Assembly (NCBI GenBank): GCA_016839365.1
Contig: JAEOUH010000033.1
Span: 1 to 57,052, forward strand
DNA: 57,052 bases
Reading direction: 5' to 3'
DNA from: Candidatus Hermodarchaeota archaeon
Lineage (GTDB): Archaea; Asgardarchaeota; Hermodarchaeia; Hermodarchaeales; Hermodarchaeaceae
The notes under the pieces were generated by a model. It was given only the letters and a program-made list of their open reading frames with translations, was not told where the DNA came from and did no database searches. This document shows, one piece after another, positions 8,209-17,264 of the stretch (positions are counted from its first letter, which is position 1; every line of letters begins with the position of its first letter). The position numbers and the translations under genes were made by a program.

Positions 8209-8928
8209 TTGAGGATTCTAGCTTTAAACAGTAGTCCACGTAAAGAGCGAAGTGGCACTGCTACCATCCTAAATCTCTTTTTAGAAGGTGCAAAGGAAGC
8301 TGGTGCCGATATTGATTTAGTGTACCTCCATGGACGTGAGATAAAACCTTGTTTGGGATGTTTCGTATGCTGGATTAAGACTCCAGGCATCTGCGTTCAG
8401 AAAGATGAGATGGAAGAGTTATTGAGGAAACGTCGGAACGCGGATGCGTTAATCCTTGCCACGCCAGTCTATGTTGATGGGATGACGAGTACACTGAAGG
8501 CAGTTTTGGATCGGTCGATTCCGTTGGTGAAGCCTTTCTTTGAAGTCCGTGATGATCACTGTCGCCATCCACCCCGCTATGATCAAGGACCCGACAAAGT
8601 GGTGTTAGTGTCGGTGTCTGGATTTACGGAGCTGGATAACTTCGACCCTCTGGTTATGCATGTGAAAGCCTTCTGTAAGAACCTAAACGGAGAGTTCGCA
8701 GGAGCCATACTTCGTCCTTTAGGTGCTCAGCTGCCATTATTCAAAAAGATGGGATTGCCAGTACAGGACATCTATGATGCTATTAAGCAGGCTGGCAAAG
8801 AGTTGGTTGAGAACGGAAAGATCAACTCGGTTACGCAAGAAATAATCAGTCGAGAAATCGTTCCTCGCAGTGAATATGTGAAAAGGATTAATGAAGGATT
8901 TCAACAGGCACTGGATGCGAATAAATGA
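8209..8928 (+). CDS. Iron-sulfur flavoprotein / NADPH-dependent FMN reductase family
   Basis: A 239-residue flavodoxin-fold protein. The N-terminus ILALNSSPRKERSGTA is the FMN phosphate-binding loop. The compact motif C48-x2-C51-x2-C54-x7-C62 matches the [4Fe-4S] motif of Isf-type iron-sulfur flavoproteins, and ATPVYVDGMTSTLKAVLDR is the second flavin-contact segment. Isf proteins carry electrons between ferredoxin and acceptors such as O2, peroxide or quinone-like compounds; the partner here is unknown. The start is TTG at 8209. The C-terminal 70 residues extend past the minimal flavodoxin fold. Confident on family, not on role. Confidence 0.88.
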   Translation: MRILALNSSPRKERSGTATILNLFLEGAKEAGADIDLVYLHGREIKPCLGCFVCWIKTPGICVQKDEMEELLRKRRNADALILATPVYVDGMTSTLKAVLDRSIPLVKPFFEVRDDHCRHPPRYDQGPDKVVLVSVSGFTELDNFDPLVMHVKAFCKNLNGEFAGAILRPLGAQLPLFKKMGLPVQDIYDAIKQAGKELVENGKINSVTQEIISREIVPRSEYVKRINEGFQQALDANK

Positions 8929-8954
8929 CCTGCACCTTCTCTTCTTTATAGGTC

Positions 8955-9605
8955 CTATTTGTTCTCTTCTTCATCTTTGCGTCGGATTAGAGGAAAGAGC
9001 CGTCCGGCCTGTCTCATATATTTCCGATATTCATCGCCGAATTGTTCAATCATCATTTCTTCTTCCACCCGCATACGAGACGCGACAACGACCAGGCCTA
9101 GAAGAATAATAATCAAAAGTATGAGATTGAGCGTCATTAGGAATAATCCCAAATTGAATATGAAATAGACCAGATACATGGGATGCCGAATGTACTTGTA
9201 TGGGCCGCTGGTTACCAAGTTGTGGCCTTCCTTGATTTCCAGGGTCCCTGAGACCTGTCGGCCTAGATGGATTCCCACCCACATAATTCCAAATATCATC
9301 GTGATACAGATGATGAGGCCGATCCCTTGAATCCATGGCAAATTGATAAGGACGATTTGAGAATAGGGAGGAATGAGGAAGGGAAACAAACTCCAAACTA
9401 GAACGAATACAATCATTGCATAGACTAGGCCAATGCGCAGAATGACCAACCATTTACTTTCATATTTGACCTGCTCTGCCCAACGCTCTTGTCGGGTTCG
9501 TTTCTGTCCAGGAGGACGGGCTTTTCGCCCAAAATATGCACGGACTCCCATAAAGATCAGAAAGAGGAGGAGTAACAACAACCGAAGGAAGAGGTCTTCG
9601 TACAT
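8955..9605 (-). CDS. Isoprenylcysteine carboxyl methyltransferase-like membrane protein (ICMT/PEMT family)
   Basis: A 216-residue membrane protein with four or five helices. The C-terminal signature is the ICMT/phospholipid methyltransferase pattern: HNLVTSGPYKYIRHPMYLVY (SAM-binding), a hydrophobic hairpin, then RVEEEMMIEQFGDEYRKYM. Such enzymes methylate small-molecule or lipid substrates at the membrane using SAM; in prokaryotes the substrate is usually unknown. ATG 9603-9605 was preferred over an upstream TTG at 9623 because TTGGAG lies at proper SD distance before it. It converges with the flavoprotein gene across 26 bp. Confidence 0.85.
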   Translation of the reverse strand: MYEDLFLRLLLLLLFLIFMGVRAYFGRKARPPGQKRTRQERWAEQVKYESKWLVILRIGLVYAMIVFVLVWSLFPFLIPPYSQIVLINLPWIQGIGLIICITMIFGIMWVGIHLGRQVSGTLEIKEGHNLVTSGPYKYIRHPMYLVYFIFNLGLFLMTLNLILLIIILLGLVVVASRMRVEEEMMIEQFGDEYRKYMRQAGRLFPLIRRKDEEENK

Positions 9606-9769
9606 GATAACTCCAATCTCCAAGCCTTGAATTCTAGCGAGGTTCGGGCTCTTAAAGAGTGGCTAACATGCCAGGAAAAGACAATGCAAGTGACATAGGC
9701 GTTAGAGAAAATCACTTAAAGACTTCAACACCAAAGCTGCATTGCAGTTGAGGTTTTGGAAGGAGTATA

Positions 9770-11434
9770 ATGAAGCGTAAACCGATTCGAGCCTACCGGG
9801 GTACCACATTACATTGTAAGAATTGGCAAATTGAAGCTATCCTTCGGATGCTCCAGAACAACCTGGATCCAGACGTGGCAAAAGATTGGGAAAAGCTCAT
9901 CGTGTATGGCGGAAGTGGTCAGGCGGCTAGGAACTGGGATTGTTATGACAAGATTGTGGAAACCTTGCTCGCGTTGGAACCTGATGAAACCATGCTGGTA
10001 CAATCAGGGAAACCTGTAGCTGTGTTCAAAACGCACACCGATGCTCCTCGCGCCCTCATTGCCAACTCGTTGATTGTTCCCTTCTGGGCTACTGAAGAGA
10101 ACTTCCATGAACTGTACAGAAAAGGCTTGACTATGTTCGGCCAAATGACCGCAGGTTCATGGATTTATATCGCTACTCAAGGCATCCTTCAAGGCACCTT
10201 CGAAACCTTTGCCTCTGTTGCCGACCGCCACTTTGGTGGGACACTGAAAGGGACACTGACCCTTACAGGCGGCGTTGGTGCGATGGGTGGAGCACAACCG
10301 TTAGCCGTGACATTCAATGAGGGTGTTGTCATTGCAGTGGATGTCGATGCAGCAGCGATTGAAAAGCGGATAAGGGCGGGCTATTGTGAATTGAAAACTG
10401 ATAGCCTGGATGAAGCCTTATCCCTTGCAGAAGAGGCATTGGAAAAGAAGATTCCTCGTTCGATCGGCTTAATCGGGAACACGGCTGAAACCCACCCGGA
10501 AATTGTGAAGCGAGGAATAGGGGTAGATATTGTGACCGATCAGACAGCGGCACATGATCCCTTGACGGGTTATTATCCAGCCGGATTCAGCAAGGAAGAA
10601 GCAGACCAGTTGCGACAAAAGGACCCAGAGAATTACATTCGCCACTCGAAGGAGTCTATGCTTCATCACGTGAAGGCGATTCTGCAACTTCAAGAACGAG
10701 GAGCAGTCGCCTTCGATTATGGGAATAATCTGCGACAGCATGCTACCTCAATATCCTGGGACAATGAAGTGAATCGGTGGAAGTATCCAGGATTTGTTGA
10801 AGCGTATGTTCGTCCGCTATTCTGCGAAGGACGCGGTCCGTTCCGTTGGGTCGCCTTATCGGGAGAACCTGAGGATATTTACCGTACTGATGAGTTGGTT
10901 CTTGAACTCTTTCCAGACAATTACATTCTAAAGCGCTGGATGAAACTAGCCCATGAAAGGGTGCGCTTTGAAGGCTTACCAGCCCGAGTTTGTTGGCTAG
11001 GATTCGGTGAGAGGGCGAAGTTTGGGAAAGCCCTAAACGACTTGGTGGCTAGGGGTGAACTCAAGGCGCCAATCGTGATTGGACGTGACCATCTTGATGC
11101 GGGTTCTGTGGCTTCTCCCAATCGTGAAACCGAAGGAATGAAAGACGGGAGTGATGCGATTGCGGATTGGCCTGTTCTCAACGTCCTTATCAATGCGGTA
11201 GCGGGAGCGACGTGGGTCTCATTACACCAGGGTGGCGGCGTTGGAATCCCGTATGCTATTTCCGCAGGCCAGGTCTCTGTGGCAGATGGAACCCCTGAAG
11301 CTGAAAAGCGTCTTTTGCGGGTTCTGACCACAGACCCTGGCATGGGAGTTGTTCGCCATGTTGATGCCGGATACTCGGAAGCGATCAAGTTCGCAAAGGA
11401 AAAGGGTATCAAAATTCCATTCATGAAGAAATGA
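9770..11434 (+). CDS. hutU: Urocanate hydratase (urocanase)
   Basis: A 554-residue urocanase, the usual length of the family. It converts urocanate to 4-imidazolone-5-propionate using tightly bound NAD+. Typical segments are [51 protein letters not shown], the NAD-binding [14 protein letters not shown], and [13 protein letters not shown], ending in [20 protein letters not shown]. The ATG at 9770 has AGGAG 6 bases upstream. It is first of a plus-strand set hutU-ftcD-hutI (gaps of 10-16 and 57 bp), so the histidine degradation route is probably co-expressed. Confidence 0.97.
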   Translation: MKRKPIRAYRGTTLHCKNWQIEAILRMLQNNLDPDVAKDWEKLIVYGGSGQAARNWDCYDKIVETLLALEPDETMLVQSGKPVAVFKTHTDAPRALIANSLIVPFWATEENFHELYRKGLTMFGQMTAGSWIYIATQGILQGTFETFASVADRHFGGTLKGTLTLTGGVGAMGGAQPLAVTFNEGVVIAVDVDAAAIEKRIRAGYCELKTDSLDEALSLAEEALEKKIPRSIGLIGNTAETHPEIVKRGIGVDIVTDQTAAHDPLTGYYPAGFSKEEADQLRQKDPENYIRHSKESMLHHVKAILQLQERGAVAFDYGNNLRQHATSISWDNEVNRWKYPGFVEAYVRPLFCEGRGPFRWVALSGEPEDIYRTDELVLELFPDNYILKRWMKLAHERVRFEGLPARVCWLGFGERAKFGKALNDLVARGELKAPIVIGRDHLDAGSVASPNRETEGMKDGSDAIADWPVLNVLINAVAGATWVSLHQGGGVGIPYAISAGQVSVADGTPEAEKRLLRVLTTDPGMGVVRHVDAGYSEAIKFAKEKGIKIPFMKK

Positions 11435-11444
11435 AACTAGGTGG

Positions 11445-12395
11445 ATGATGATGAAACAAATCGTTGAATGTGTTCCAAATTTCAGTGTTGGTGATGAGCC
11501 GAAAACCATTGACGCCATTGTTGAGGCAATCAAACGGACAAAGGGGGTTCACCTTCTCGATTATGAACATGACACCGCATACAATCGATTAGTGGTGACC
11601 TATTTTGGTGAACCCGAGGCATGCAAGACAGCAATGCTGGCCGCAGGAAAAGTAGCCGTGGAACGGTTAGATATGCGGAAGCACAAGGGCCAACATCCGC
11701 GCATCGGTGCCCTGGATGTTGCACCTTTTGTTCCAATAAAGAACATCACCATGAAAGAATGCATTGACCTTTCCAAGGCGTTTGGAAAAGCTTTTGCACA
11801 AGCCCATGAGGTTCCCGTCTATTTGTATGGAGAAGCAGCCGAAACTCCAGAAAAAGGAGATGTGGATTGGATCCGGAAGGGAGAGTGGGAAGCGCTTGAG
11901 AAGAATATGCAGGATCCCGCCCGAAAACCAGCCTTTGGACCGAGTAAGCCACACCCGAGTGCGGGAGCCACGATGACGGGTGCTCGTGAAGTGATGGTGG
12001 GTCTCAACATCAACTTAGGAACAACGGATCTCCGGATAGCAAAAGCCGTGGCGAAAGCGATTCACAAGAAGAAAGGCGGGTTAATCCGCATTAAGGCGAT
12101 GGGGTGTTTGTGGGAGGACCGAGGAATCACTCAAATTGGCATCACGAACACTGATTACCTAAAGTCCCCATTATATCGGCAATTCGAATTAGTCAAAATC
12201 GAGGCTGCGCGATATGGGGTTCCAGTAGTGGGTGCAGAATTTTGTGGTCTTGTGCCCATACAAGCACTCGTCGACGTCGCCAATTACTACCTCCGCCTGG
12301 AAGGATTCAGCATGAAAGACCTCCTTGAGGTAGCTATTGATCGGACACTCGCAGAGATAGATCCAAAACATGCAAGCACACTTGATAGTGAATAA
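11445..12395 (+). CDS. ftcD: Glutamate formimidoyltransferase (single-domain FtcD)
   Basis: About 316 residues, corresponding to the formiminotransferase domain only; the cyclodeaminase domain found in bifunctional animal enzymes is absent. It moves the formimino group from formiminoglutamate to tetrahydrofolate, giving glutamate. Signatures are ECVPNFSVG at the start, GQHPRIGALDVAPFVP with the catalytic His, and the C-terminal domain beginning near GLNINLGTTDLRIAK. Three consecutive ATGs (11445, 11448, 11451) are possible; GGTGG at 11440-11444 best fits 11451. The C1 product must be processed by another enzyme; an F420-dependent C1 dehydrogenase (mtd) is in the window but uses H4MPT in known cases. 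Confidence 0.95.
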   Translation: MMMKQIVECVPNFSVGDEPKTIDAIVEAIKRTKGVHLLDYEHDTAYNRLVVTYFGEPEACKTAMLAAGKVAVERLDMRKHKGQHPRIGALDVAPFVPIKNITMKECIDLSKAFGKAFAQAHEVPVYLYGEAAETPEKGDVDWIRKGEWEALEKNMQDPARKPAFGPSKPHPSAGATMTGAREVMVGLNINLGTTDLRIAKAVAKAIHKKKGGLIRIKAMGCLWEDRGITQIGITNTDYLKSPLYRQFELVKIEAARYGVPVVGAEFCGLVPIQALVDVANYYLRLEGFSMKDLLEVAIDRTLAEIDPKHASTLDSE

Positions 12396-12452
12396 ACAAA
12401 AATCGCCTAAGATATGCTGATTTATTAGGCTCAACTCCCTTCAGTGGTTCTA

Positions 12453-13724
12453 ATGGAACGCTTGGATCTCGATATGGTTATTCTCAATGCTGCAGAACTC
12501 TTGACCTTGGAAGGAGCCAGCCATACCCCCAAAATCAAGGATAACCTCAACGAGCTAGGTATTATCGAAAAGGGCGGCGTAGCCATCCGAGGGAATCAAA
12601 TTTTAGCAGTGGATTCCACGAAGAACATTAAACGCCTCGTGAAGCCTGGAAGCCGTCCACAAATAGTTGATGCGAAGAACAAAACCGTGATGCCTGGTTT
12701 CATCGATTCCCATACCCACTTAGCCTTTGCTGGAAGCCGCGAACATGAATTTGTCCAAAAAATTCAAGGAAAATCCTACATGGAAATCCTTGAATCCGGT
12801 GGGGGAATTAACGTCACCGTCAATGCCACTCGCAAAGCAAGCAAAAACACACTTGTTCGGCTGACTCAACCGACCTTGTCTCGCATGCTCGAATACGGGA
12901 CCACAACAGTTGAAGGCAAATCAGGGTATGGTCTTGAAACAAATCATGAGATCAAGCAGCTACTAGCCCTCCGAGATTTGAATCTCATCCATCCCATTGA
13001 AATCGTCCCTACCTTTATGGGAGCACATGTAGTGCCCATCAAATACAAAAACAAGCCAGATGACTATGTCAAATTAGTAACTGAGAAAATGATTCCTAAC
13101 GTTGCTAAACGGGGTTTGGCGGAATTCTGCGACGTATTCGCTGAAAAAGGTGTGTTTGATATCGAGCAGTCACGGAAAATTCTCCAGGCAGGGAAGCACC
13201 ACGGTCTTAGACCGAAGGTTCACGCTGATGAAATGACTACCTTAGGTGGGGCAGAACTCGCCGCAGAAGTGGGGGCAGTGTCAGCAGATCATTTGCTAAA
13301 AGTATCCAACCAAGGTATCAAATCCTTGGCTGAAAAACAGATTGTGGCTGTCCTCCTACCAGCGACAGCGCTGGTGTTGATGAAAAAGGAGTATGCTCCA
13401 GCGAGAACTTTGATTAAGGCAGGGGTTCCGGTGGCCCTGGCAACGGACTATAATCCGAATTGTATGACTGAGTCGATGCAGTTGGTTCTCACTTTGGCCT
13501 GCTTAAATATGCGTATGACCCCTGCAGAGGCTATCTCTGCTGCTACTATAAACGCCGCTCACGCCATCAATCGGTCACATCTCGTGGGGAGCTTAGAACC
13601 CAATAAACAGGCAGATATCTTAATCATGGACGTCCCGAATCATGCCCAAATTCCTTATCATTTCGGTGTAAATCTTGTTCATAAGGTGATTAAAGCAGGG
13701 AAAGTTGTTTTTTCAACTCGGTAA
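12453..13724 (+). CDS. hutI: Imidazolonepropionase
   Basis: An amidohydrolase of about 423 residues that hydrolyses 4-imidazolone-5-propionate to N-formimino-glutamate. The metal site is visible: FIDSHTHLAFAG with the His-x-His pair, a middle His in FMGAHVVP, VHADEM, and the Asp of ALATDYNPN. The substrate-loop segment ESGGGINVTV matches HutI rather than other amidohydrolases. ATG 12453 was chosen over GTG 12444; neither has an SD, and the T/A-rich TTTATTA near 12421 suggests an own promoter with a short leader. It follows ftcD by 57 bp and completes the three plus-strand steps. Confidence 0.95.
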   Translation: MERLDLDMVILNAAELLTLEGASHTPKIKDNLNELGIIEKGGVAIRGNQILAVDSTKNIKRLVKPGSRPQIVDAKNKTVMPGFIDSHTHLAFAGSREHEFVQKIQGKSYMEILESGGGINVTVNATRKASKNTLVRLTQPTLSRMLEYGTTTVEGKSGYGLETNHEIKQLLALRDLNLIHPIEIVPTFMGAHVVPIKYKNKPDDYVKLVTEKMIPNVAKRGLAEFCDVFAEKGVFDIEQSRKILQAGKHHGLRPKVHADEMTTLGGAELAAEVGAVSADHLLKVSNQGIKSLAEKQIVAVLLPATALVLMKKEYAPARTLIKAGVPVALATDYNPNCMTESMQLVLTLACLNMRMTPAEAISAATINAAHAINRSHLVGSLEPNKQADILIMDVPNHAQIPYHFGVNLVHKVIKAGKVVFSTR

Positions 13725-13818
13725 AGAGATTCAAAACATTCTATCGTTTTATGCTAACTAATTAAATGGAAATAACAATAACTACAGCGAAATTAGCATT
13801 TTCTACGATGAGAAGGAC

Positions 13819-14289
13819 TTATTGGTTTAGTTTATGGTCTGTAATTACCGTTTCTAGTTTCTTGAAGGCAATCTTCCAAGCTTTCTCAAAATAGTTTCTG
13901 GCTTCAATCCATGCTTCAGAACTCCTCCAGCCTGAATGTACTAAGTGAACTTCGGTGCAGAGAGTTGAACCCTCAGTACAATCGACAAAGAGGATGACAA
14001 CATGAGTTAGTGGGTCAGCAGTATTCATGAACGCCTTGAACGTTATTGGCCCTTTCCATTCAAACGCCAACAATCTGTTTGGTGCAATGGCAGTCACCCT
14101 ACAGCCAAGAGTACTATTGATTTCGCGATCATTCGGGTCCCAAAATAGCTCATATCTACCGCCCACTTGTGCTTCAATTTCTGCACTGTTGGAAAGCCAA
14201 GAAGGCAGCAGTTTGTTATCCGTGAACATCTTAAATGCTTGTTCAGGAGAGCATTTCACTCGAATTGAACAATGAATGACTTTTTCCAA
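13819..14289 (-). CDS. SRPBCC / AHSA1-domain protein
   Basis: A 156-residue START-like fold protein. It shows the usual layout: CSIRVKCSPEQAFKMFTD, then PSWLSNSAEIEAQVGGRYELFW, then a strand pattern NRLLAFEWKG and a C-terminal helix AWIEARNYFEKAWKIAFKKL. AHSA1-type proteins bind hydrophobic ligands or act with Hsp90 in eukaryotes; prokaryotic members are mostly uncharacterised and are often paired with ArsR- or HxlR-type regulators, as here. The start is TTG at 14287-14289 with GAGGTG 8 bases upstream. It is divergent from the HxlR regulator across 101 bp containing repeated GTAAC elements. Confidence 0.85.
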   Translation of the reverse strand: MEKVIHCSIRVKCSPEQAFKMFTDNKLLPSWLSNSAEIEAQVGGRYELFWDPNDREINSTLGCRVTAIAPNRLLAFEWKGPITFKAFMNTADPLTHVVILFVDCTEGSTLCTEVHLVHSGWRSSEAWIEARNYFEKAWKIAFKKLETVITDHKLNQ

Positions 14290-14324
14290 TCTCTTTTCAC
14301 CTCGATAGAGATTTATTACTTTTT

Positions 14325-14379
14325 GTAACTCTGTTACTATAGGTAATAACCTTTAAATGGTTTGTAACCAGAAGGTAAC
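14325..14379. promoter_or_regulatory. Candidate operator between divergent SRPBCC and hxlR genes
   Basis: A perfect palindrome GTAAC-TCT-GTTAC lies at 14325-14337 and GGTT-TGT-AACC at 14359-14369, followed by another GTAAC at 14375-14379, 11 bases (one helical turn) from the preceding GTAAC. CTTTAAATGG at 14351-14360 may be the TATA of the regulator gene. The layout suits autoregulation by the adjacent HxlR protein; this is inference. Confidence 0.5.
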
Positions 14380-14390
14380 AAGACTAACCC

Positions 14391-14798
14391 ATGATGGCAA
14401 TTAAACAGATCAAACGTTGTCCCGTTGAAGTGACTTTGCAGTGTATTGGAAAAAAATGGGCGCTTCACATCATTCGAGACATGTTTCAAGGAAAAACGCG
14501 GTTTTCAGATTTCCTAAAAGTCAACCCAAAATTAAGCACCAAAAGCCTCGCTATTAGGCTTAGAGAGCTTGAAAAGATGGGGCTCATTGAAAAGACCATC
14601 AAGGATAAAACCCCCCTTTTAATTGAATATCACCTGACAGAAAAAGGGAAAGCCCTTGGAGCGACCATCCGTGAGTTAGCGATTTTTTCAATTAAACATA
14701 ATCCCTCAGATGTCTTTGAAGAGATGCCCGAATCCTTCGATGATGCCATAAAAGAGGTAACCCAGCGATTCTCATTCCAAAGCGATGCACCTGCATGA
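14391..14798 (+). CDS. HxlR-family winged-helix transcriptional regulator
   Basis: A 135-residue HxlR protein. CPVEVTLQCIGKKWALHIIRDM carries the conserved N-terminal Cys and the GKKW motif. The helix-turn-helix and wing follow (TRFSDFLKVNPKLSTKSLAIRLRELEKMGLIEK...LIEYHLTEKGKAL). HxlR proteins act as dimeric repressors or activators, some sensing electrophiles or redox state through the N-terminal Cys. Two ATGs (14391, 14394) are possible. The GTAAC repeats upstream are the likely binding site, so it probably controls itself and the divergent SRPBCC gene. Confidence 0.93.
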   Translation: MMAIKQIKRCPVEVTLQCIGKKWALHIIRDMFQGKTRFSDFLKVNPKLSTKSLAIRLRELEKMGLIEKTIKDKTPLLIEYHLTEKGKALGATIRELAIFSIKHNPSDVFEEMPESFDDAIKEVTQRFSFQSDAPA

Positions 14799-15130
14799 GA
14801 AGCTTGGTTCCGTCCCCTTATGTATGCAAACGAACAGTTGATTAACATAGTGAAATTAGATTTCTTATTTTTGAAACCCACACACGAAAGATAAGGATTA
14901 GTGTAGTGAACGGAGAAAAAGCTTCAACTGAATTGTTGTGTTTGTTTTGTTATTATTTGGAATTCAATTGGCTTTGAATAGATCTTTTCGTTGTACCTTT
15001 GATGGTCTTGGGGGCTCGAATCTTCCTAATAACCAGACCATCAACAGTCTTTTTTCAATCACTAGTCAAAACAAGTACCGCTCATGAGATAGTTGGAGTG
15101 TGGATTTACTTGAATTTGTATACAGGTAAA
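14799..15130. other. 332-bp intergenic region between convergent hxlR and hutH
   Basis: No credible gene was found. A perfect 10-bp inverted repeat (14999-15008 with 15035-15044) is the only clear structure and is annotated separately. T-rich stretches (for example 14860-14871 and 14936-14956) could end transcription from hxlR. Confidence 0.4.
14999..15044. repeat. Perfect 10-bp inverted repeat (stem-loop) between hxlR and hutH
   Basis: TTGATGGTCT (14999-15008) and AGACCATCAA (15035-15044) pair perfectly around a 26-base loop; two further G:C pairs are possible next to a one-base bulge. It lies between converging genes, so a transcript-end structure is plausible. A relic of inserted DNA is an alternative. 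Confidence 0.4.
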
Positions 15131-16990
15131 CTAGTATCTATAGGACTCGACTTGTTTTTGAACGTGATTCACAATTTTTCTTGAGTGCAGCAGTTGCCAG
15201 ATTTGGTTGATATCATGATGGATCAGGTAATCTTGGGTTAGCCGATCAATCTGAGGAATTTGCATCTTCGAATATCGAGGAATCGTTTTACGAATCACAT
15301 CATAGGCGATTTGGGAGCCCTTGCCCAAGGTGACAGATTTGTTTAATCTTCTAATATCAATACCTTGTATCGCACACAGTAATTCGATGGCGATAATTTG
15401 CTCAACATTAACAAGAATTTCTTGTGCATGCCTTGCAGCAATTGTTCCCATGCTAACATGGTCCTCTTGATTCGCAGCGGTTGGAATTGATCGTACACTG
15501 GCAGGGGTTGTTAATTTCTGACACTCAGCCGTTAGAGCTGCGGCCGTAAGTTGAGCCAGTCCCAGCCCGAAGTACACACCCTGGTCAGCGAGAGTAGGGT
15601 GAATGAGCAGTAAAGGCAACCCATTGCTTAGCTTATCATCAATTAACCGGGAAATCCGACGTTCAGCAATGGCTGCAATAGTCGTCAATGCGATCGCGAG
15701 AAAATCCATAGCACAAGCTATGGGTTGGCCATGAAAGTTCCCCCCTGAAAGGAATGTTTTCGTTTTGGGAAAGATCAAGGGATTATCCGTTGCGGAATTA
15801 CATTCTATGGTGATAATCTGTTCAGCGTACTTTATGGTATCTCGTACTGCCCCAAGTACCTGTGGCGTGCAGCGAATGGAGTAGGCATCTTGTACACGTT
15901 GTGTTATATGAGCAGCATTAATGGCAGCTTCAAAGGCGGCTTTCGAGACTCCCAGCGTCTCAAAGTGTTGTTGGATCTGTGCCCGTTTGGTTTTCAATTG
16001 AGCAGCTGATTTTGGTGGTTCAACCGGAATCTGCTTGTCGAGAGCAATTATTGTATGAATTGCTTGCTGTAGAATCGTAGAAAGAGCTTCTTGATCGCCC
16101 TCAGGTGTGAGTTCGTCATGGAGTTTTTTCATCGCTGCTTGTGCACGTTTCCTTCGTTGCCGTGATGTCAATACTTGGGAGCTACCCGCCAAAATGGAGG
16201 AAAGATTATGGGCTGTTTGCAATTGGCCGGGATGAGGACGCACTTGTTGAATACGTTGATCAAAGGCGTCTAGCACTGCTTCTAAAGCTTCCATTGACAG
16301 GGCTGCGGCGATTTCTGCTGATGCGATCAGATTTCTGGCATCAGCAGTTGTTAGGGCAGCAATAGCTGTCATGATTTGGGTGCCGTTAATCAGCGCTATC
16401 CCTTCTTTCGGTCCCAATACGATTGGTGTTAATCCTGCTTGTTTAAGGGCATCAGCGCCTAGTAGAATTTCGCCCTTATACTCAGCTTCTCCTTCACCAA
16501 TTAATACAAGGACCATATGGGATAAGGGAGCAAGATCTCCACTTGCGCCAACAGACCCCTTTTCCGGAATAATTGGGTGCACCTCTTTATTGAGGAGATC
16601 AATGAGAAGCTGTAAAGTTGAGAGGCGAACACCAGAATAACCCTTAGCCAAGGTATTTGCACGTAGGAGCATAGCCCCCCGGACTACTTCGGTTGGTAAG
16701 GGAGATCCCACCCCCGCGGCATGACTAATGATTAGGTTGCGTTGGAGGACCTGCGCTTTTTCCTCAGAAATTACTATTTCACTCAGAGGTCCAAATCCTG
16801 TCGTTACTCCATAAATCACTTCTCCGGAATCAATCCAATTTGATACAAATTGAGCAGCAGTTTTGACTTTTTGTTCCGCTGAGGTAGAGAGTTTAACTTT
16901 GGTCCTGTTTCGTGCAACAGATACCAGTTCATCTATTGTTAGGTTATCTCCATCAACGATTATGGCAGGTGGACTCATTTTACTCACCAT
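15131..16990 (-). CDS. hutH: Histidine ammonia-lyase with an internal insertion
   Basis: A 619-residue HAL/PAL family enzyme that deaminates histidine to urocanate. The cofactor triad Ala149-Ser150-Gly151 (in GSVGASGDLAPLSH) forms the MIO electrophile; Tyr60 in VIYGVTTGFG, the RVQDAYSIRC segment (365-374) and NFHGQPIA are also present. It is about 110 residues longer than typical HutH (around 510); most of the excess is a helical, charged stretch at roughly 272-363 between RPHPGQLQTA and RVQDAYS. The start is ATG 16988-16990; an ATG four codons later has GGTGAG just upstream. It is on the opposite strand from hutU-ftcD-hutI but within 1.5 kb. Confidence 0.93.
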   Translation of the reverse strand: MVSKMSPPAIIVDGDNLTIDELVSVARNRTKVKLSTSAEQKVKTAAQFVSNWIDSGEVIYGVTTGFGPLSEIVISEEKAQVLQRNLIISHAAGVGSPLPTEVVRGAMLLRANTLAKGYSGVRLSTLQLLIDLLNKEVHPIIPEKGSVGASGDLAPLSHMVLVLIGEGEAEYKGEILLGADALKQAGLTPIVLGPKEGIALINGTQIMTAIAALTTADARNLIASAEIAAALSMEALEAVLDAFDQRIQQVRPHPGQLQTAHNLSSILAGSSQVLTSRQRRKRAQAAMKKLHDELTPEGDQEALSTILQQAIHTIIALDKQIPVEPPKSAAQLKTKRAQIQQHFETLGVSKAAFEAAINAAHITQRVQDAYSIRCTPQVLGAVRDTIKYAEQIITIECNSATDNPLIFPKTKTFLSGGNFHGQPIACAMDFLAIALTTIAAIAERRISRLIDDKLSNGLPLLLIHPTLADQGVYFGLGLAQLTAAALTAECQKLTTPASVRSIPTAANQEDHVSMGTIAARHAQEILVNVEQIIAIELLCAIQGIDIRRLNKSVTLGKGSQIAYDVIRKTIPRYSKMQIPQIDRLTQDYLIHHDINQIWQLLHSRKIVNHVQKQVESYRY

Positions 16991-17264
16991 CGCAAATCAT
17001 GATTGCCTAACGCTCTTATAAAAACGATTCATTAGTTGAAGTCTTATCAGTTGTTGATGAAGGAAGTGGACGGCAACCAAGAAGGGGAGTGAATTAGTTC
17101 TTTCAGTGAAGAGTTAATATAATTTGACTTATCCCATCCCATTTAATTTCCTTCCCTGCGGGATAATGCATTTCAATGTTGATTGAATTACCGTTTTAAA
17201 TAAGCTCATTTGTATCATTTTTGAATAAACTTGGAGGAAAAAACTGAGGGTTTTCGTTGGGTAA

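Noticed and set aside
9624-9769. Possible tRNA gene (a GGTTCGGG segment near 9640)
   Set aside because: No acceptor, D- or anticodon-stem partners could be found around it.
14999-15184. 61-codon plus-strand frame beginning in the inverted repeat
   Set aside because: No start signal, low-complexity hydrophobic content and overlap with the hutH 3' end; chance open frame.
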